A DNA stretch of 64,000 nt. Source: Gammaproteobacteria bacterium (lineage in GTDB: Bacteria > Pseudomonadota > Gammaproteobacteria > Thiohalobacterales > Thiohalobacteraceae). This document shows positions 1-8,474 of the stretch, in pieces. Below the pieces are notes generated by a model. That model was not told where the DNA came from, did no database searches, and saw only the letters and a program-made list of their open reading frames with translations. The translations under genes were made by a program, and so were the position numbers. The DNA lies in assembly GCA_018819175.1 (NCBI GenBank), contig JAHJQQ010000053.1, forward strand, positions 13,129-77,128, read 5' to 3'. Each line of letters begins with the position of its first letter. Positions within the stretch are counted from its first letter, which is position 1.

Positions 1-583
1 CGCGCCAGTGGTACAGGAATACATCCTTGTACAATTCAGACAGCTCGGCGTCGGTATCGATGCTCTCGCGATAGTGCGCCTGGGTGAACAGTTCGATATG
101 GCACGTCAGTCCGAGCACCGCCCAGGTGGATTTGCCGAGCACGACCGAGGCCACATCATCCGGCTGCGGCAGGAAACGGTAGCCCGGGGGCATGTACTCA
201 CCGATCATGCCTTCGATGCGCCGGAACAGCGCCTGATGTTTGAGTTCCTCATCGCTGAAGCGAACCAGTGCCTCAAGCGCGGTCTGATCTCCCAGCCAAT
301 GGTCGCGACTGACTTCCAGGATCTTGGCGTTGATGAAACGCTCCACCAAACCGAACATGTTGGCGTAAGTCCTACCCTGTATCTGGCTCAGCGTCCGCTT
401 GCTGGCTGCGTCGAGAAAGGTCAGCTGATCGACTTTAGAAAGGCCATCCGGCAGGAATTTTTTCGAAAAATCGAAGCTGCGGCCACGAATGACGTCCTGC
501 TCCAGATCCCAGCGGATGCGCTTGGATACCTCAATACATTTGGCGTAACGCGCCGTTTCAACGGTGTGATAGCTGTTTTCCAT
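1..583 (-). CDS. Ferritin-like (di-iron type) protein, 3' end outside window
   Basis: Partial gene read on the minus strand; about 194 codons are visible and the C-terminus lies beyond the left edge. The ATG at 583 is preceded by AAGGAGA at good spacing. Visible features are an all-helical composition, a glutamate in VERFINAKILEVSRDHW followed by EELKHQ (an ExxH-type pair), and a later helix with CHIELFTQAHYRES. This spacing fits ferritin-like or AurF-like four-helix di-iron proteins; the last metal ligands would be off-window. It lies directly downstream of a sigma-54 promoter and of a sigma-54 activator gene on the same strand, so it is probably the activator's target. Substrate unknown. 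The long plus-strand reading frame over it is an antisense shadow. Confidence 0.7.
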   Translation of the reverse strand, partial: MENSYHTVETARYAKCIEVSKRIRWDLEQDVIRGRSFDFSKKFLPDGLSKVDQLTFLDAASKRTLSQIQGRTYANMFGLVERFINAKILEVSRDHWLGDQTALEALVRFSDEELKHQALFRRIEGMIGEYMPPGYRFLPQPDDVASVVLGKSTWAVLGLTCHIELFTQAHYRESIDTDAELSELYKDVFLYHWR

Positions 584-650
584 GATCGTCTCTCCTTGCG
601 TGTGTTGATTGATTACGAGCGCACCTGTTGGGGTGCTTGAAGAGGGCTAT

Positions 651-666
651 TGCAGTGCCCGTGCCA
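651..666 (-). promoter_or_regulatory. Sigma-54 (-24/-12) promoter
   Basis: Read on the minus strand the sequence is TGGCACGGGCACTGCA. It matches the RpoN consensus TGGCACG-N4-TTGCA with exact GG-to-GC spacing and one mismatch (C for the first T of the -12 box). It lies about 70 bp upstream of the ATG at 583. Confidence 0.8.
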
Positions 667-734
667 GTCACGACACGACTGAAAATAGATATTGAAAACA
701 GTATGTTGAGAATTTTTTAGGTGCGTGCGAGCGA

Positions 735-764
735 CACGAGATTTCGTGAGTTACGACTTCTCGT
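735..764 (-). promoter_or_regulatory. Tandem palindromes, probable activator binding sites
   Basis: Two consecutive inverted repeats, CACGA-N4-TCGTG at 735-748 and ACGA-N4-TCGT at 753-764, sit 70-100 bp upstream of the sigma-54 promoter, where enhancer-type activators bind. Their centres are about 17 bp apart. A further half site (TCGTG) lies near 785. The GAF-PAS-AAA-Fis regulator encoded next door is the obvious candidate ligand (inference). Confidence 0.55.
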
Positions 765-806
765 GAGCGGAAGTTTGCGGATTTCGTGGGTACAGAGTTA
801 CTGCGG

Positions 807-2717
807 TCAACGCGGGCGCTGGATACCGAGCGCCTTCATGCGGGAGCTGAGTGTGCTAGGGCGCATGCCCAGACGTTGGGCCGCGCCGTTTTCGCCTGCC
901 ACGCGCCAGTTGGTAAGTTCGAGCGCCCGTAGAAGATTCTCACGTTCGAGTGCCTCGAGTTCCCGCACCGTGCGGATACGCAGCGGCTGTTCCTCTTCCG
1001 CCGCCGGAAGCGCTGTGATTTCCGGACTGTCGGGCAGGGCGCGATCCAGATTGAGGCGGTTGCCCTGCGCCGTGATGACCGCTCGCTCAATGACATTGTG
1101 CAATTCACGCACATTGCCCGGCCAGCTATAGGCCTTGAGTCGGCGGGTGCACTCGGGCGTGAGCGGCGCGAAGTTGCGGCCCAAACGTTGCGCGAAGCGT
1201 CTGGAGAAGGCATCGGCGAGTAGTGGTATATCGTCACCGCGTTCACGCAGCGGCGGAATTCGAATGGGAAAGACATTCAGCCGATAGAACAGGTCTTCGC
1301 GGAATCGCCCTTCCTGCACTTCGCGCTGCAGATCACGGTTAGTGGCGGCGATTACGCGGACATCGACATGCTGCGTACGGGAACTGCCGACAGGTTCGAA
1401 CTCGCCTTCCTGCAGCACGCGCAATAGCTTGGACTGCAGGTCGAGCGGCAGCTCGCCTACCTCATCGAGAAACAGGGTGCCGCCGTCTGCAAGTGCAAAG
1501 CGCCCGGTGCGCCGACTGGTCGCCCCGGTGAAGGCGCCGCGTTCATGACCGAACAGTTCGCTTTCGATCAGGTTGGCTGGTATCGCGGCGCAGTTGACCT
1601 TAACCAGTGATTTATCATGGCGCGGACTGGCCTCATGGATGGCGCGCGCGATAAGTTCCTTGCCGGTTCCCGTCTCCCCCAGGATAAGTACTGTCGCGTC
1701 CGTCGCGGCGACCTGCTGAACATCCCGCAGCGTCCGCAGCAAGGCCTCGCTGCGGCCAATGATTCCGCCGAAATCACGCGTGGACTTGAGCTCCTCTTTC
1801 AGATACTGCGTCTCATCCGTCAACGACTGAATGCGTCGTTCCGCTTCCAGACGGTCATGCACATCGCGCAGGACCAGGACGTAAAACGGAGTATGTCCGC
1901 GCACATAACGCGAGAGAGTCGCTTCGGCTGAAAAAACCTCACCATCCGTACGCAGGCACTGGAGGCCACTCGGAATCCAGCGACAGGGTGGTCCATCGGG
2001 TTGTGATTCGATGTCCTGTATGAGCTCCAGCAGCCTTGGCTTTTCCGGTTCAGTCATGAATCGCGCAAAGGGGGTGCCCTGTGTTTCGGCGGTACTGGAA
2101 GCGAAAATCTTTTCCGCTGCGGGATTGAGCTGAGTCACACAGAGGTCTGTATCCAGCTCGATGATTGCGTCCATGGCGCCATCGACCAGGCGGCTGAGTT
2201 TTTCCTCGCGTTCCAGCACGTCTCGTTCGGCACGAATCCGTTGCAGTTCGGCTGCCGCACGCGCGGCGAAGATCTGAAACAGCGCCAAACTATGCGGTTC
2301 CTCCGGCATTGGACGGCGGTCCATCACGGCGAGATGGCCTAGCACCTCTCCATCGATGCCCTTCAAGGGCACGCCTATATAACTCACCGCGCCGGCGGCC
2401 CGGAGATCCGGATCGTCCGGGTAGAGCATCACGACATTGTCCGGGTAGTGCAGCAATTTGGCGCCTTCGATGACGCGCTCACAGGGTGAGCCGGCAATGC
2501 TGATTTCGAAATTGTCTATCAGTTCGCCGTCAAGCCAGAACGCCAGTGCGCGTAGTGAGTGGGTGTTGGCGAGATATTCCGTTACCCAGGCACCGTGGGT
2601 ATGCATGGCCTTGGCCAGGTTTTGAACGAGCGCCTGGAAGAACCGCTCGCCGGTATCGGTGGCGGTGCCTTCCAAAATCATGCGTAGCGCGGCATCTTCG
2701 TCCAGATCGATCTGCAA
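807..2717 (-). CDS. Sigma-54-dependent activator (GAF-PAS-AAA+-Fis)
   Basis: Enhancer-binding activator of 636 residues. Order of domains: GAF-like sensor (about 20-165), PAS (about 180-290), AAA+ core with Walker A GETGTGKE at about 347-354, the sigma-54 contact loop GAFTGA at about 394-399 and Walker B GGTLFLDEVGE, then a Fis-type helix-turn-helix at the end (RLGMRPSTLSSRMKALG). The AAA+ core hydrolyses ATP to open the sigma-54 polymerase complex; GAF and PAS suggest a small ligand or redox cue. There is no phospho-receiver domain. It sits upstream of a sigma-54 promoter with tandem palindromes, which makes it the likely local regulator of the ferritin-like gene. Confidence 0.93.
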   Translation of the reverse strand: MQIDLDEDAALRMILEGTATDTGERFFQALVQNLAKAMHTHGAWVTEYLANTHSLRALAFWLDGELIDNFEISIAGSPCERVIEGAKLLHYPDNVVMLYPDDPDLRAAGAVSYIGVPLKGIDGEVLGHLAVMDRRPMPEEPHSLALFQIFAARAAAELQRIRAERDVLEREEKLSRLVDGAMDAIIELDTDLCVTQLNPAAEKIFASSTAETQGTPFARFMTEPEKPRLLELIQDIESQPDGPPCRWIPSGLQCLRTDGEVFSAEATLSRYVRGHTPFYVLVLRDVHDRLEAERRIQSLTDETQYLKEELKSTRDFGGIIGRSEALLRTLRDVQQVAATDATVLILGETGTGKELIARAIHEASPRHDKSLVKVNCAAIPANLIESELFGHERGAFTGATSRRTGRFALADGGTLFLDEVGELPLDLQSKLLRVLQEGEFEPVGSSRTQHVDVRVIAATNRDLQREVQEGRFREDLFYRLNVFPIRIPPLRERGDDIPLLADAFSRRFAQRLGRNFAPLTPECTRRLKAYSWPGNVRELHNVIERAVITAQGNRLNLDRALPDSPEITALPAAEEEQPLRIRTVRELEALERENLLRALELTNWRVAGENGAAQRLGMRPSTLSSRMKALGIQRPR

Positions 2718-2766
2718 GGCTGGCTCCTGTTCTTTGATCCCTATTATAGTAGGAACATTAGACTAA

Positions 2767-2971
2767 GGAACCTCTGATTAAGTTGATCAAGCGAGCAGAT
2801 GCAAGGCGCAGCCGGGTGACTCGAAGCGAAGCGGAGAGAACGGCGCGAGCCGGCCCGAAGGGCGAGGTGCGTAGCACCGAGTAAAAAGCGGAGTTTACAC
2901 GGCGTAAATGAGCATTTTGAGCCCGGTTGCAACACAGCAGCTGCCGCTTCAGCGACTTAATCAGAGGTTCC
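2767..2971. mobile_element. MITE, GGAACCTCTGATTAA terminal-repeat family
   Basis: Element of about 205 bp bounded by inverted GGAACCTCTGATTAA ends and flanked by CTAA on both sides, as expected for a 3-4 bp target duplication (IS5-family style). The interior holds no transposase. It includes, on the minus strand, the core CTCATTTACnCCGTGTAAACTCCG found in other elements of the window. The following stretch up to 3306 holds no gene that I can recognise. Confidence 0.75.
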
Positions 2972-3306
2972 CTAACTGTCGATGAAAGACCTATGCATTA
3001 CCCTGGGGCGTTGGCTTTCTGATGAAAGGTTACCGTTCCAAACGAAGCTGGACAACCTCGATCCCATCGATGATATCGCTCAGTGTTTCTGACTGGAAAG
3101 ACACTCGTGAAGCTGGAGCTGGTTCAGAACCTACAACCCAATGCTTTCGGCAGCATGCCGGCGGCGGGTTTGCCGGATGCAAAGGGTAACGATTGACAGA
3201 CACGCTGTTACCTTGAGACTCCCGGCTAAAGCCCGCAGGGGCTGCGTTAGTGATTGCCGCCACCGTCGGTATAGGCAAAACACGCCGACCCCATTACTCT
3301 TTACCC

Positions 3307-4005
3307 ATGCGCCTCAATAAATATATCAGCGAGACGGGTCTGTGCTCACGGCGCGAGGCCGATACCATCATTGCTCAGGGGCGGGTCACCATCAATGGTG
3401 TACGCGCCGAACTTGGCACCCAGGTCAATGAAGGTGATACGGTTCGCGTTGATAAGCGGGTAGTGGGTGCGGAAAAGAAAAAGCAGGTGTACATCTGCCT
3501 GAATAAGCCGGTAGGGGTGACCTGCACGACGGAACGGCACGTCAAAGGCAATATCATCGACTATGTGGGTCATGATGAACGCATCTTCCCGATCGGCCGG
3601 CTCGACAAGGATTCGGACGGTCTGATTCTGCTCACCAGTAACGGTGATATCGTCAATGAGATCCTGCGCTCCGAAAACAACCACGAAAAGGAATACATTG
3701 TCAGCGTCGATAAGCCCATTACCGATGCCTTCCTCACTGGTATGGCGAAGGGTGTGCGGATTCTGGATACCACGACCAAGCCCTGCAAAGTCTGGCGCAT
3801 GAGCAATAATGTGTTCGGGATAATTCTCACTCAGGGCTTGAACCGGCAGATCCGGCGTATGTGCGAGGAGTTCGGTTATACGGTGCGGCGACTGCAGCGC
3901 GTGCGCATTATCAATATCAAACTGGGTAAATTAAAACTTGGCCAATGGCGCAATCTCACGCAGGCGGAATTGCAGGGGCTGCTGCCGGAACGCAGGGAAT
4001 GGTAG
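3307..4005 (+). CDS. rluF: 23S rRNA pseudouridine(2604) synthase
   Basis: RsuA/RluB/E/F-type pseudouridine synthase of 232 residues. An S4 RNA-binding domain (MRLNKYISETGLCSRREAD) is followed by the catalytic domain with the signature GRLDKDSDGL, whose Asp is the nucleophile, and by GLNRQIRRMCEEFGY. Overall similarity is closest to RluF, which modifies U2604 of 23S rRNA, although E. coli RluF carries a longer basic tail that is missing here. The ATG at 3307 is chosen because the family begins with this S4 motif; an upstream in-frame start at 3250 would add unrelated residues. It converges on the M48 gene across a nested MITE. Confidence 0.9.
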   Translation: MRLNKYISETGLCSRREADTIIAQGRVTINGVRAELGTQVNEGDTVRVDKRVVGAEKKKQVYICLNKPVGVTCTTERHVKGNIIDYVGHDERIFPIGRLDKDSDGLILLTSNGDIVNEILRSENNHEKEYIVSVDKPITDAFLTGMAKGVRILDTTTKPCKVWRMSNNVFGIILTQGLNRQIRRMCEEFGYTVRRLQRVRIINIKLGKLKLGQWRNLTQAELQGLLPERREW

Positions 4006-4025
4006 TTTTTTACTGCGGGTGTGCT

Positions 4026-4379
4026 GTCTATTCAGATGAATGGCACTAAGGAACCTCTGATTAATTCGCTGAAGCGGCATCTGCCGCGTTGCAGCCGGGC
4101 TCAAAATACTCATTTACTCTGTGTAAACTCCGTTTTTTCGCCCGTCTGCGCCTAGCATCTGCTCGCTTGATCAAATTAATCAGAGGTTCCTAAGTTAAGC
4201 TCAATGTAGGGTGGGTTAGCGTTTTTCGCGTAACCCACCAGGCGTTGCGCAGCAACACAACGCTTTGTTTAAGGTGTGCCTGACGGCACGGTTGGTGGGT
4301 TACGGCGCAAACAACGCGCCTAACCCACCCTACACCGGATAATGATCCGCTTAACTTAGTGCCATTCGTCTATTCAGAT
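4026..4379. mobile_element. MITE with 12-bp target duplication, containing a nested MITE
   Basis: Outer element 4038-4367 has inverted ends GAATGGCACTAAG and CTTAGTGCCATTC. It is flanked by the 12-bp direct repeat GTCTATTCAGAT (4026-4037 and 4368-4379). A second element of the GGAACCTCTGATTAA family (4050-4190) is inserted in its left arm with TAA on both sides. The rest of the outer element is a large hairpin of the TAGGGTGGGTTAGCG type (4206-4335). The right copy of the duplication contains the stop codon of the M48 gene, so insertion left that reading frame unchanged. Confidence 0.85.
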
Positions 4380-5215
4380 ACCTGTAGCACCTGTGGTAGT
4401 GGCGTCAGGATTCCCTCTGTTGGCCAGTCATGGAGATCAGCTTGTTCGGCTATGCCATCGCGGCGTCCGCTGCTGTTGGGGTGACTGGCCATGAACTCGG
4501 GTGGCTTCAGCGGATGTTCGGCTTCCAGCCGGCTAAACAGATCGAAGACAGCTGTCGCGCCATTCACATGTCCGTAATGCGCCGCCACGGCTGCCACGGC
4601 ACTGGTATCCGCGGCACGTTCCTGATTGCGGCTGAAACTCAGTGCAGTGAGTGTGCCGGCACTGCCGAATACACTGTCCGATAGATTGCTGCCGGATACC
4701 CCTGTGATCGCCGCCAGTGCCAATCCCACTACCACGCCACGCCCCAGACTCACGATAGGGTCGCGATGCCGCACATGAGCGATTTCATGTGCCAGCACCA
4801 TGGCCAGGGCATTTTCATTCGGCATTTTCTCGAGCAGGCCGCGAAACATAATCACATGCCCGCCCAGGGTTGCGAAGGCATTGACGGTATCGTCATCGAC
4901 GTAATGGACACGGATACGCATCTCTGGGGGTAGTTGCATGTGCTTGGCCAAGCCCTCTGCAAGCGATTGAAGTTCGCGCTCAATGGCCGCCTGTGCGGGA
5001 TTATCCGAAACATCATGACCGATATCGCCGGCGATCTCCTGTTCATAACTGAACGGAATACGCGTGGCGATGGATTCCGCCAGCCAGCCAAGTATCAACA
5101 CAATGGCCAGGATCAGCGCAACTGTGCCGCCAACCAGCACCGCGAACTCCTTGAGAGGATGCTCGCGACTGACATTGATGCCTTCCGGAATTTCTGGGTT
5201 TTCGTATTCCAACAC
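4370..5215 (-). CDS. Membrane-anchored M48 family metallopeptidase
   Basis: Zinc protease of 281 residues. One transmembrane helix near residues 25-48 anchors it to the inner membrane. The HExxH motif (LAHEIAHVRHRDP) is followed by a distal NQERAADTSAV glutamate ligand segment. The GTG start overlaps the stop of the upstream ybjQ-like gene by one base, so translation is likely coupled, and it closes a three-gene operon with two YbjQ-family genes. The substrate is not evident; M48 enzymes of this kind act in membrane or envelope protein quality control. Its stop codon lies inside a MITE target duplication. Confidence 0.85.
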   Translation of the reverse strand: MLEYENPEIPEGINVSREHPLKEFAVLVGGTVALILAIVLILGWLAESIATRIPFSYEQEIAGDIGHDVSDNPAQAAIERELQSLAEGLAKHMQLPPEMRIRVHYVDDDTVNAFATLGGHVIMFRGLLEKMPNENALAMVLAHEIAHVRHRDPIVSLGRGVVVGLALAAITGVSGSNLSDSVFGSAGTLTALSFSRNQERAADTSAVAAVAAHYGHVNGATAVFDLFSRLEAEHPLKPPEFMASHPNSSGRRDGIAEQADLHDWPTEGILTPLPQVLQVSE

Positions 5216-5673
5216 TAGGCCTCGCGATTGTGTGGCACGCAGGCGGTTCCATAGGCCAGTACTTCCACGGCGCCGATGGTGTTCTTATGTCCTTTATATA
5301 TAGACGCGGTTTCCAGTTTGATGTTGAACACCATATCGGCCCCGAGGGCGCGTGCCTCTGCCTTCATGCGCAATATCGCCTCGCGTCGAGCGCGATCCAG
5401 CAGGCTTTCGTAGGATTGCACACGACCGCCAAAAATATTGCGCAGGCTCGCCAGGAAGCGTTTGAAGTAATCCACCGAGATAACCACATTGCCGGCGACC
5501 AATTGAATCTTGCGCGGGATAAGATCGGGCGGTGGCGTGCGTGTTGCGATCAGCAGGATACCGCGGAAGGCCTGTTCGCGGCGCAGGATCGAACGGTAAT
5601 GGCTGGTTTCCAGCAGCCGACCGAAGCCATAGCCCAGCACGAGCAGGATGATGAATATAATGATATCGATCAT
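5215..5673 (-). CDS. Membrane-anchored YbjQ-like (UPF0145) protein
   Basis: 152 residues with an N-terminal hydrophobic helix (IIIFIILLVLGYGFG) followed by a YbjQ/UPF0145 domain: NIFGGRVQSYESLLDRARREAILRM, then ALGADMVFNIKLET and VLAYGTA near the end. The family forms pentameric heavy-metal-binding-like folds of unknown role. It is a second, membrane-tethered paralog of the upstream gene and overlaps it by four bases (ATGA). Confidence 0.8.
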   Translation of the reverse strand: MIDIIIFIILLVLGYGFGRLLETSHYRSILRREQAFRGILLIATRTPPPDLIPRKIQLVAGNVVISVDYFKRFLASLRNIFGGRVQSYESLLDRARREAILRMKAEARALGADMVFNIKLETASIYKGHKNTIGAVEVLAYGTACVPHNREA

Positions 5674-5993
5674 GCTTCATCATCCAGTATCACGGCGGTG
5701 CCGTAGGCGAATAATTCCGCTGCGCCCTGGGCGACCGACGACGTTGTAAAACGTACATTGAGAACTGCGTTGGCACCGACCGCGCGGGCCTGTTCCAGCA
5801 TGCGTCCCAATGATTCTTCGCGCGATTCATTCAGCAGTTCGGTATAACCGACCAGTTCCCCGCCAAAGATATTCTTCAGTCCGGCCATGATATCCCGACC
5901 GACGTGCTTGGCGCGTACGGTGCTTCCCTGGACCAGTCCCAAATGCTTGAGGACCTGACGGCCAGGCACGATTTCGAGATTACTGATGAGCAT
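5670..5993 (-). CDS. YbjQ family (UPF0145) protein
   Basis: 107-residue protein covering the whole UPF0145 fold: LVQGSTVRAKHVGRDI, the signature NIFGGELVGYTELL, and the closing AYGTAVIL. First gene of the ybjQ-ybjQ-M48 operon. The family is widespread but its biochemical activity is not established. Confidence 0.85.
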   Translation of the reverse strand: MLISNLEIVPGRQVLKHLGLVQGSTVRAKHVGRDIMAGLKNIFGGELVGYTELLNESREESLGRMLEQARAVGANAVLNVRFTTSSVAQGAAELFAYGTAVILDDEA

Positions 5994-6083
5994 GCTGTTC
6001 TCCCTAAATGAAGTCGATAGTCAAAGAATTATTTATTGTAGAAAGAGGGAGAGTACACGTGATCTGCAATTCAGAGATAGGTT

Positions 6084-6605
6084 CTACTGTGCCTGGGCCT
6101 CATCGAGGATGGTCAGTGTGTCGCCTACCGCCAGTCGGCCGCTGCTGATCACCTTGATACAGATCCCGCTGTTGTGGCTTAGGGCCTTGCCCATGCCGCT
6201 GCCGGCGACCTGATCTATATAGGCGCAGGGTGGCCTTGGTTTGTCGTAACGGAAGACCGCGCCGCCGATCCGGAATGACTTGCCCTCCAGTTGTCTGGTT
6301 TTCAATCCGGCAATGACCAGATTGCGGCGGTGGCCACCGGTTTCGAGCTCGGTTTTGATCTGTGTAGTGGTTTTGTGCATTGCAGAGCGCAGCTCATGTT
6401 CGGTGATGAGCGTGACCTGGCAGCCCTCAATCGATTGCCAATGACCGGCGTCCGCGGAATAACGGTCGCCCTGCAGCCCGCGGCCTTCCACGGCCTCGAT
6501 GCTTTCTGCAACTTGCATAGGTTCGCCCGCGGCGCCGGCAATATAAATTGCCTTGAGCGTAGCGGCTGCTTGTGGGCGCTTAAAGCCTAACCAGTGGCTG
6601 ATCAT
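6084..6605 (-). CDS. MOSC domain protein
   Basis: 173 residues with MOSC hallmarks: GEPMQVAESIEAVEGRGLQGDRY near the start, TLITEHEL, HRRNLVIAGL, and a C-terminal GICIKVISSGRLAVGDTL. MOSC domains bind molybdenum cofactor or act as sulfur carriers in molybdoenzyme maturation and detoxification. The putative sulfur-transferring cysteine may be the Cys in KPRPPCAYI, its usual position. The start at 6605 (MISHWLGF) is preferred because the upstream in-frame extension has no family similarity; no strong ribosome site is visible. Confidence 0.82.
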   Translation of the reverse strand: MISHWLGFKRPQAAATLKAIYIAGAAGEPMQVAESIEAVEGRGLQGDRYSADAGHWQSIEGCQVTLITEHELRSAMHKTTTQIKTELETGGHRRNLVIAGLKTRQLEGKSFRIGGAVFRYDKPRPPCAYIDQVAGSGMGKALSHNSGICIKVISSGRLAVGDTLTILDEAQAQ

Positions 6606-6810
6606 GAGAATTGTTATACGCGGGAATAATTGATCGGTATCATAGATGATAAAGCCACTTTGTAGTTTATTGTCATAATAACAGCAAAGTCGAAATTGTA
6701 TTCTGCCGCTGGCCACGGTCATCCCGGTGCCGACCCGAATGACGAAACATAAAGAATGGGCGGCAGGTAAGCTATTCGATTCTGATTACTGATATTGAAG
6801 TTGTAAATCT

Positions 6811-8391
6811 ATGTATGCAGACATTATAGCGGTAGGGGTGGCGTTTCTGTTCGGGCTGGGGTCGCGCCTGGCGGGATTGCCGCCGCTGGTGGGTTATCTG
6901 ATTGCCGGTTTTGTGCTGTATGGCGCAGGCATGCAGGCAACGGTGACGTTGCGCGAGTTTGCGGATATCGGCGTTACTCTGCTGTTGTTCACCATTGGGC
7001 TGAAATTGCGCGTCGGCAACCTGCTGATGCCACAGGTCTGGGCGGTCGCCTCACTGCATATGCTCGCTGCGGTGGTGTTACTGGTGGCCTTTCTTCTGGG
7101 CCTGGGATTCGTCGGTGTGCCGGTGCTGGCGGGTCTGGATATTCAGCAGACGGCACTGATCGCCTTCGCGCTGAGTTTCTCCAGCACCGTTTTCGCCGTC
7201 AAGGTTCTGGAAGAGAAGGGCGAGATGGATGCGGTCTATGGCCGCATTGCTATTGGCATACTGATCATTCAGGACATCGCGGCGGTTATTTTCCTGGCGG
7301 TCTCGACCGGTAAAATGCCCAGCTTATGGGCCTTATCGTTATTGCTGCTGATTCCGCTACGACCCGTCCTGTTCAAGGCGCTTGATCGTTCGGGGCATGG
7401 CGAGTTGATGGTGCTGTTCGGACTCAGCCTGGCGCTGGGTGGTGCCAAAGTGTTCGAGATGGTGGGGGTGAAAGGTGATCTCGGCGCGTTGATTCTGGGG
7501 CTCTCGCTGGCGGCCAGTCCACGTTCCTCGGAGCTGGCGCGGCATCTGCTCGGCTTTAAGGATTTATTCCTGGTTGGATTCTTCCTGGTTATCGGCCTGT
7601 CAGGTCCGCTCAGTTTGCAGGCTGTGGGTATTGCATTGCTTCTGGTCATTGTCGTGCCATTGAAAATGGCCTTCTTCTTCTGGCTGCTGGCACGTTTCCA
7701 GCTGCGGGCGCGTACCTCCTTATTAACCTCGCTGAGCCTCGCCAACTACAGCGAGTTCGGTTTGATTGTCGCGGTGCTGGCCATAGCGAATGGTTGGATG
7801 AGCGGTGACTGGCTCATCATTATTGCTGTGGCCCTATCGATATCATTCATCATCGCCGCGCCGATCAATAGCGCGGCGCATAAACTGTACAGCCGTTTTC
7901 GCAAACCATTGCAGCGGTTCGAGACCGCCAGTCTATTGCCGTCTGAACAATTGATCAGTCCAGGGGACGTGTCAGTCATTATTTTTGGCATGGGGCGGGT
8001 CGGCAGCGGTGCCTATGACGAAATCCGGCAAAGGTTCGGCGATGCTTTGCTCGGCGTCGATTTCGACAAATACACTGTCGATATGCATCGAGATGCAGGA
8101 CGCAATGTGGTGCGTGGCAGCGTCACGGATCCTGATTTCTGGGAGCGCTTCCAGATCGACCACAGTGTCATCAACCTGGTGATGCTGGCTATGCCGAATC
8201 AACAGGAAAACCTGTACGCCGTCAGTCAGCTTCGCAAACTGGGTTATAAGGGCAAGCTGACGGCAATCGCCAAATATCCAGATGATATTGAAGACCTCAA
8301 GCGGGCGGGCGCCGATTCAGTGTTCAACCTGTATGCCGAGGCTGGCGCCGGGTTTGCGGACAACGCGTGTGCCGATCTGCCTTTGAGATAG
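6811..8391 (+). CDS. Cation:proton antiporter with C-terminal RCK/TrkA-N domain
   Basis: 526-residue protein with about 11-12 membrane helices of the CPA2 (KefB/YbaL-like) family over residues 1-375. A Rossmann-type RCK_N domain follows (VIIFGMGRVGSGAYDEI), which would gate transport by binding nucleotide. Conserved membrane features include PPLVGYLIAGF and the AFALSFSSTVFAVKVLEEKGE segment. It probably exchanges K+ or Na+ for H+. It ends with AGAGFADNACADL, a stretch whose decayed copy recurs in the pseudogene at 10.5 kb. Confidence 0.88.
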   Translation: MYADIIAVGVAFLFGLGSRLAGLPPLVGYLIAGFVLYGAGMQATVTLREFADIGVTLLLFTIGLKLRVGNLLMPQVWAVASLHMLAAVVLLVAFLLGLGFVGVPVLAGLDIQQTALIAFALSFSSTVFAVKVLEEKGEMDAVYGRIAIGILIIQDIAAVIFLAVSTGKMPSLWALSLLLLIPLRPVLFKALDRSGHGELMVLFGLSLALGGAKVFEMVGVKGDLGALILGLSLAASPRSSELARHLLGFKDLFLVGFFLVIGLSGPLSLQAVGIALLLVIVVPLKMAFFFWLLARFQLRARTSLLTSLSLANYSEFGLIVAVLAIANGWMSGDWLIIIAVALSISFIIAAPINSAAHKLYSRFRKPLQRFETASLLPSEQLISPGDVSVIIFGMGRVGSGAYDEIRQRFGDALLGVDFDKYTVDMHRDAGRNVVRGSVTDPDFWERFQIDHSVINLVMLAMPNQQENLYAVSQLRKLGYKGKLTAIAKYPDDIEDLKRAGADSVFNLYAEAGAGFADNACADLPLR

Positions 8392-8474
8392 ATCCGGAAA
8401 TATTATCGGAAACTGTGTCCTACCTCCGGTTCCTGTATTGACTGCGGTTGATCGTTCTCGTATACGCTACCGCC

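Noticed and set aside
8..640. 210-codon plus-strand frame at the left edge
   Set aside because: The minus strand encodes a coherent ferritin-like protein with a ribosome site and sigma-54 promoter; the plus frame is its shadow.
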